From: Ophiothrix spiculata
Lineage: Eukaryota; Echinodermata; Ophiuroidea; Amphilepidida; Ophiotrichidae
DNA: 20,862 bases
Reading direction: 5' to 3' (one strand)
NCBI GenBank assembly: GCA_000969725.1
Contig: JXSR01S067657.1
Of the stretch, positions 17,045 to 20,862 are shown one piece after another. The translations under genes were made by a program, and so were the position numbers. A model generated the notes under the pieces. The model was not told the origin of the DNA. It saw nothing but the letters and a program-made list of their open reading frames with translations, and made no database searches. Positions within the stretch are counted from its first letter, which is position 1. Each line of letters begins with the position of its first letter.

Positions 17045-17136
17045 CTGGAAGTCATATTTCAGTACGGCAAGTTGGACCTCATTATGCATCCAGCGGTACA
17101 GAGGCTGATAGAAGTCAAATGGCAACAGTTTGGCAA
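17045..17136 (+). CDS. TRPA channel, exon 5 copy c (alternative pre-S1 segment, weak acceptor)
   Basis: 92 nt, intact frame, donor TTTGGCAA|GTAAGT (17137). It encodes LEVIFQYGKLDLIMHPAVQR then LIEVKWQQFGK; 4 base differences from copy b and about 9 from copy a. The candidate acceptor is GCATCTCCGTAAG|CTGG (17044), with a poor pyrimidine tract that appears to come from an inserted MITE fragment. It may be spliced weakly or not at all. Its downstream flank repeats the GGCCAATCAAAATCAATGCA motif of the other two copies. Either a third alternative exon or a recent non-functional duplicate. Confidence 0.6.
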
Positions 17137-18048
17137 GTAAGTAAAGATGGCCAATCAAAATCAATGCATTATCCATAATTGCTTTAAAGTTGCATATTTC
17201 TTTGGCCATTTGTAGATTTAAATTTGGTATTTTGAATTTAATTCTCTTTGTATCAGTAAAGATAAGTGAGTGTGTCCATTTGGTACAATTTCAAAATTAC
17301 ATTAAAAAAAGATTTTAAACGGTTTTGAAATGATGAATCATGACTTCTTTCCCTACATTGTTTTGATGAGACTTAATTTTGAGACTTGGGTCCAGGCAAT
17401 GCTACAAAAAGTTCTCTACGAAATATATTTATTACTCGCATGCGTGGATTTCATGTTGATATCTTTTATGTAGCACTCACTAGTTTTATATAAAATTCCC
17501 CATGAGAATGTTTAAAGTTTTATGAATAAATGGTGATCCCCTGAAGTCAGACCATATTTAAGCAATTTAGGGCTATTTTACCAGCTTTCGTGCATAAATT
17601 TATTTTAAATGGAAATCTTGTTTATATTTTCTTGGTAATAGATAATCCTATTAACTAATCACAATGTTCTGTTTTATTGATCCATGGAAGACAAGCTGTC
17701 TATAAGCAAGTCGTGGGCCATTTATTTTTTATCCTGGTATGGACAGCCTGTGGGATAGCGTCTTCTAGAGATGAAAATCTGTATAGTACCACAAGTGAAT
17801 ATCCATGGATTTTCTTAGGGGTAGGGGTGACAAAACTGTAACATTGTGTTTTATAGTGTGACATAATGGTGTTGATAGTAGTATACATGGTAACATAGAT
17901 CAAAATGAAAGTCACTGAAGTGTAAACAAAAAACCAGAGTGCATGGCCCTATTATTGTAAATTATGCGATCTCACTCTGTATATTTGTTAACACTGTCCA
18001 GAAAGTGTAATTATAATCAAGTAGAATATAGTATAGATTTATGTTCAT
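17137..18048 (+). other. intron 5, no gene seen
   Basis: AT-rich intronic sequence with no supported coding frame; minus-strand frames here are chance frames. Confidence 0.45.
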
Positions 18049-18272
18049 CAGAGTATTAAAGCTTGGCCATTGAATAATTATTTTGTGTTACTTGTTTCCC
18101 CATGAACACGTTTATAGTTTTTTTGCTTGTATATTTTTATTGTAATTTGTAATTCAGAGTAATAATGCTTGGCCATTGAATAATTATTTTGTGTTACTTG
18201 TCTCCCCATGAACATGTTTATAGTTTTAATATTTTTTTTGCTGTATATATTTTGTTGGTAATTTGTAATTTT
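18049..18272. repeat. two-copy tandem duplication, about 106-118 bp unit
   Basis: CAGAGTA.TAA.GCTTGGCC followed by ATTGAATAATTATTTTGTGT and CCCCATGAACA.GTTTATAG occurs at 18049 and again at 18155; each ends TAATTTGTAATT. The second copy has a longer T/A run. Minus-strand frames across it are explained by the duplication. Confidence 0.85.
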
Positions 18273-18481
18273 CAATAACCAAATGTTAATTTTGTTTTTG
18301 ATCAATGCCATCAAAACTTTGCTTTATTAATTGCTTAATTAACTCCCTCAATGTTTAAAAATCAGTTATCCTTTAGGCTTGACTGCAATATGTTGTTGCG
18401 TTGCTAGCGATGATTACCAAGTGTCACAGCTAGGACCACTTGGCACCATGGACAAAATGACGCAGTGATGATGTCATCATG

Positions 18482-18685
18482 CAGGGACTTCCGTTAGAGG
18501 AGAGTGAGCTCTACTGAGCCACCCTGCTCCCCTCAAATAAATGCTTTATGAGAGACCAATTAATAGAGCACCTTGCATGATGGTATTATCATCTAAATTT
18601 CCAGATAGCTCCCCTAATTGCTCCCCAAAAGAACTTCAGGAGAGCATATGATAGAGCCCCTGGAAATTTCAAATGGAAGTCCCTG
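18482..18685. mobile_element. hAT-like short element
   Basis: Perfect inverted ends CAGGGACTTCC (18482) and GGAAGTCCCTG (ending 18685). ATCATG flanks both sides directly, 6 bp rather than the full 8 expected for hAT. Interior GCTCCCCT, AGGAGAGC and GAGCACC motifs occur in both orientations. About 204 bp and non-coding. CAGGG termini suggest hAT. Confidence 0.65.
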
Positions 18686-18795
18686 ATCATGCCAGTGTTA
18701 GAACAAAATACTTTGCACACATAGGGCCACCTAAACTATGCTATCTTGGATGCGGCAAAAATGAAAATGTGTAATCTGACCAAGGAAATTTTATA

Positions 18796-19163
18796 GGGGA
18801 ATCGGGATATGCCGCCGTCTTGTGTCACTCATGGAGCAGAGTTATTGTACATCAGGATATATTCAGAGTTTGGCCTGATATCCAGGAAGATTGCGTAAAT
18901 CTTCACTTGATGCATATACAGCATGTGTATTTTTTTCACGTGCAAACCATATCTTCGTTTCAAGTAGCGTGTATTGCGACTTGCTCTGATCAAAGTACGC
19001 CAATTTTCCTGCTAATTCGTATCAAACACTCTCAAACTGTGGCACGGGGAGCCGTAAAATGCCAGAGGTTCAATAACTCATCCTCCATGAGCGACAATCC
19101 AAGTTGGCTGCTGTCCCATAGGATTTAAAAGGTGGTGAAAATGGCTGCGAGTACCGATTCCCC
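18796..19163. mobile_element. TIR element with GGGGAATCGG ends
   Basis: GGGGAATCGGGATATGCCGC (18796) and the reverse complement GGGGAATCGGTACTCGCAGC (from 19163) form imperfect inverted ends; the first 10 bases are perfect. About 368 bp. A 102-codon + strand frame inside (18820-19128) has no recognisable transposase motif, so I do not call it a gene. Confidence 0.55.
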
Positions 19164-19573
19164 GTTTTTAAATTCCTTGAATCTGACTGAAATATGTTCT
19201 CTGTGCAACTACAAAATACAGGCAGGGCGGCCGTGATTTAGTAGAAGACACTAAATTTAGGAATTAGGGATTTCTAAAATGCAAATTTAGGATACATTTT
19301 TCGTGTCTTTCTATTGGCGCATTAATATCACAAAAATCATACTTTATTGAAATAATAACAAAAGTGCTCCTATAGTGATACACTTTATTCTATCATTCTA
19401 AAACTGCTGGGCACGTGAACCCCATTCGTAGGTTATTTGAAGTTTATTCAATTCACTGCTTTAACATAATGAAAATTACACGAGTGACACCGTGGAAGGT
19501 AACTCGATCAAATATGGTAGTAAAGAGGCATAGCCACCGTCGTCTGATCAAATAATTGACTTTCTATCAACAG
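19164..19573 (+). other. intron 5 end, no gene seen
   Basis: Intronic, ending at the exon 6 acceptor (TTTCTATCAACAG at 19561-19573). A short hairpin-like pair, AAGACACTAAATTTAGGA (19245) and TTTAGGATAC..GTGTCTT (about 19286), is the only structure seen. Confidence 0.45.
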
Positions 19574-19700
19574 GAGAGGTGCATTTGGTCAAGTAGTGTT
19601 TGCCAGTATGTTCATTCTAGTTTGGACTGTCATAGCTTTAACCCTTGAGGAGCCAGTTATTTACGACTGGCCTGAGGATATCTGGCGCATGGTTCTAGGG
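19574..19700 (+). CDS. TRPA (pyrexia-like) channel, S1 membrane-helix exon 6
   Basis: Acceptor TCTATCAACAG|GA (19573), donor CTAGGG|GTATGT (19701); phase 2 in, phase 0 out, 127 nt. The first G completes the last codon of exon 5. It encodes RGAFGQVVFASMFILVWTVI, then ALTLEEPVIYDWPEDIWRMV and LG. VVFASMFILVWTVIALTL is a clear hydrophobic helix (S1), followed by an acidic, aromatic extracellular loop (EEPVIYDWPED) and IWRMVLG, which leads toward S2. Reading on past the donor gives CQAADSVSIAV.. and soon stops without a second helix, so the GTATGT donor is preferred. S2-S6, pore and C-terminus must lie beyond the window. Confidence 0.88.
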
Positions 19701-19970
19701 GTATGTCAAGCTGCCGACTCAGTGTCGATTGCCGTGTCACTTCCATTCTGTCCTCATGATTCACAACCATACAGGGTTTTCCAGAAAAAACTTACAATCT
19801 TTTGCACATGTCATTTTCTTGGGTTTAACAGATAGTTAGAAAGCATGTAATAATTGCATTTTTAGCACATGAATTGAACGTTCAGATACCGTTTGTCTCA
19901 TTTCAATTGGTAGTGTACAACAAAAGTTATGTTTTATCAAATGTTTGGGTGGATTTTTGTCTATAGTCCA

Positions 19971-20792
19971 ATTGAATACGCTAGAATAAGAACATCCCAC
20001 CTTCATGAACTGCCTTCTGTTAAGTTATGTACAATATAAATGCATATAAATCTCTGAAAATGCTTTAAAATCACTGGAAAGCATTTCCATGTTTTTATCC
20101 CAATCATAGTGTCACATTTGACCTTGTAGTTGACTTTGTTAGACAGTTAGTCAGTTCAAATGTTCTGTCCGTGCATAACAATGCATTTTGTAATCCGTAG
20201 TAAAATATTTTGTTAACCCATTACTCATTCTATTCACTGGAGTCAATAAGTATAGATAATCCCCACTTGAGAAATTGAAATCCTTGACAGTCATTTTGTG
20301 TTTACACGATAAAAAGCACAACTAAAAATCTCTAGGCGTTATGCTTTTCGTCGAAGACAATAGCCTATCCTATACTTTGATTGACAGGCCTCTTTTGTGC
20401 GGTAAAATTAATTCGATACTTCTATTGTCATTTACGATTTAGTTAACAAAATCCTTTGTCCTTTAATGAGATAACGGACAGAACATTTGAACTAGCTAAT
20501 TGTTAGATAATTTTCCTAGCATATAGTTGCAGAGGGGAGCTCATAGAGTTGGAATGTTCTTATTATGGCTGTTTAAATATAGCAACTATGTACTATAACA
20601 AGTATCTAACAATGTTTAAACAAGTCAACTACAAGGTCAAATATGACAATGTGATTAGGACATTGACATGGAAATGCAATTTTAGTAATGTGAAAACAAT
20701 TTCAGAAATTTGTATGCATTTATATTGTACAAATATGATTTACAGAAGGGAGCTATTGGAGTTGGAATGTTTTTATTCTGGCGTATTCAATT
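19971..20792. repeat. large fold-back element in the intron after exon 6
   Basis: Left arm 19971-20172 and right arm 20475-20792 are imperfect reverse complements. Matching blocks include ATTGAATACGC.AGAATAA, GTACAATATAAATGCATA, GCATTTCCATGT, ATTTGACCTTGTAGTTGACT and CAAATGTTCTGTCCG. The right arm is about 115 bp longer through insertions. The core between the arms is about 300 bp with no convincing coding frame. The 101-codon + frame at 20549-20854 lies in the right arm and has no domain. Confidence 0.8.
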
Positions 20793-20862
20793 TCATGATT
20801 ATTGGACATAAAGTAGGGGTGATTCTGAATGGAATAAAAATGCGCCACCTTTGAAAATTTAT

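Noticed and set aside
18820-19128. 102-codon + strand frame inside the GGGGAATCGG element as a transposase
   Set aside because: No DDE/D pattern, no zinc-finger domain and far too short; probably a chance frame.
19701-19835. Continuation of exon 6 past GTATGT to a stop at about 19833
   Set aside because: The continuation (CQAADSVSIAV..) lacks the expected S2 helix and the GTATGT donor is good, so an intron is more likely. A truncated isoform cannot be excluded.
20549-20854. 101-codon frame at the right edge
   Set aside because: It lies mostly in the right arm of the fold-back element and has AT-driven composition (many Y, N, I, K) with no domain.

Overview
The window looks like a gene-poor, intron-rich stretch of a marine invertebrate genome, probably a deuterostome such as an echinoderm (phylum level, low confidence). 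The signs are long AT-rich introns with canonical GT..AG borders, dense short inverted-repeat DNA elements, minisatellites, LINE 3' ends, a Penelope-like remnant, and no bacterial-style operons. I see no tRNA, rRNA or CRISPR array.

One host gene can be read, on the + strand from about 8.2 kb to beyond the right edge. Six exons join in one consistent frame: 8246-8617, 9631-9792, 12002-12111, 14356-14472, 16667-16758 (or one of two further copies) and 19574-19700. Together they encode about 326 residues of a TRPA-type cation channel of the pyrexia-like kind: ankyrin repeats, then a short linker with the DRANRKQYYDL block, then the pre-S1 segment (LIMHPAVQRLIEVKW), then the first membrane helix S1. 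The first exon(s) and everything after S1 (S2-S6, pore) are not visible here.

The unusual part is that three of the six exons have been tandemly copied together with their flanking splice site. The 3' end of exon 2 plus its donor and G-rich intron start recurs about nine more times, in decayed form (9846-10490). The 3' end of exon 3 plus donor and G-rich intron start recurs ten times with good conservation (12584-13753), with one more decayed copy at about 14215. The whole of exon 5 is present three times (16667, 16847, 17045). Exon 5 is 92 nt, so two copies cannot be spliced together in frame. That makes it a candidate set of mutually exclusive alternatives for the segment just before S1.

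Left flank (1-8245): no host gene recognised. It holds an RTE-like LINE tail (about 1700-1903, minus), a CR1/L2/Jockey-type LINE 3' end with a (TTATC)n tail (about 3240-4205, plus), several terminal-inverted-repeat elements (946-1282, 2131-2327, 4351-4898, 4945-5139, 5342-5559, 6083-6366, 7608-8128), a short-unit minisatellite (2716-3075) and a 31-bp minisatellite (6042-7160).

Introns and right flank: a hAT-type MITE with perfect 8-bp target duplications (12157-12343), a Penelope-like GIY-YIG fragment (11089-11295, minus), two adjacent long inverted repeats just before exon 5 (15934-16294 and 16316-16586), a second member of a TIR family (15317-15573), a 106-bp tandem duplication (18049-18272), two further TIR elements (18482-18685, 18796-19163) and a large fold-back element after exon 6 (19971-20792).
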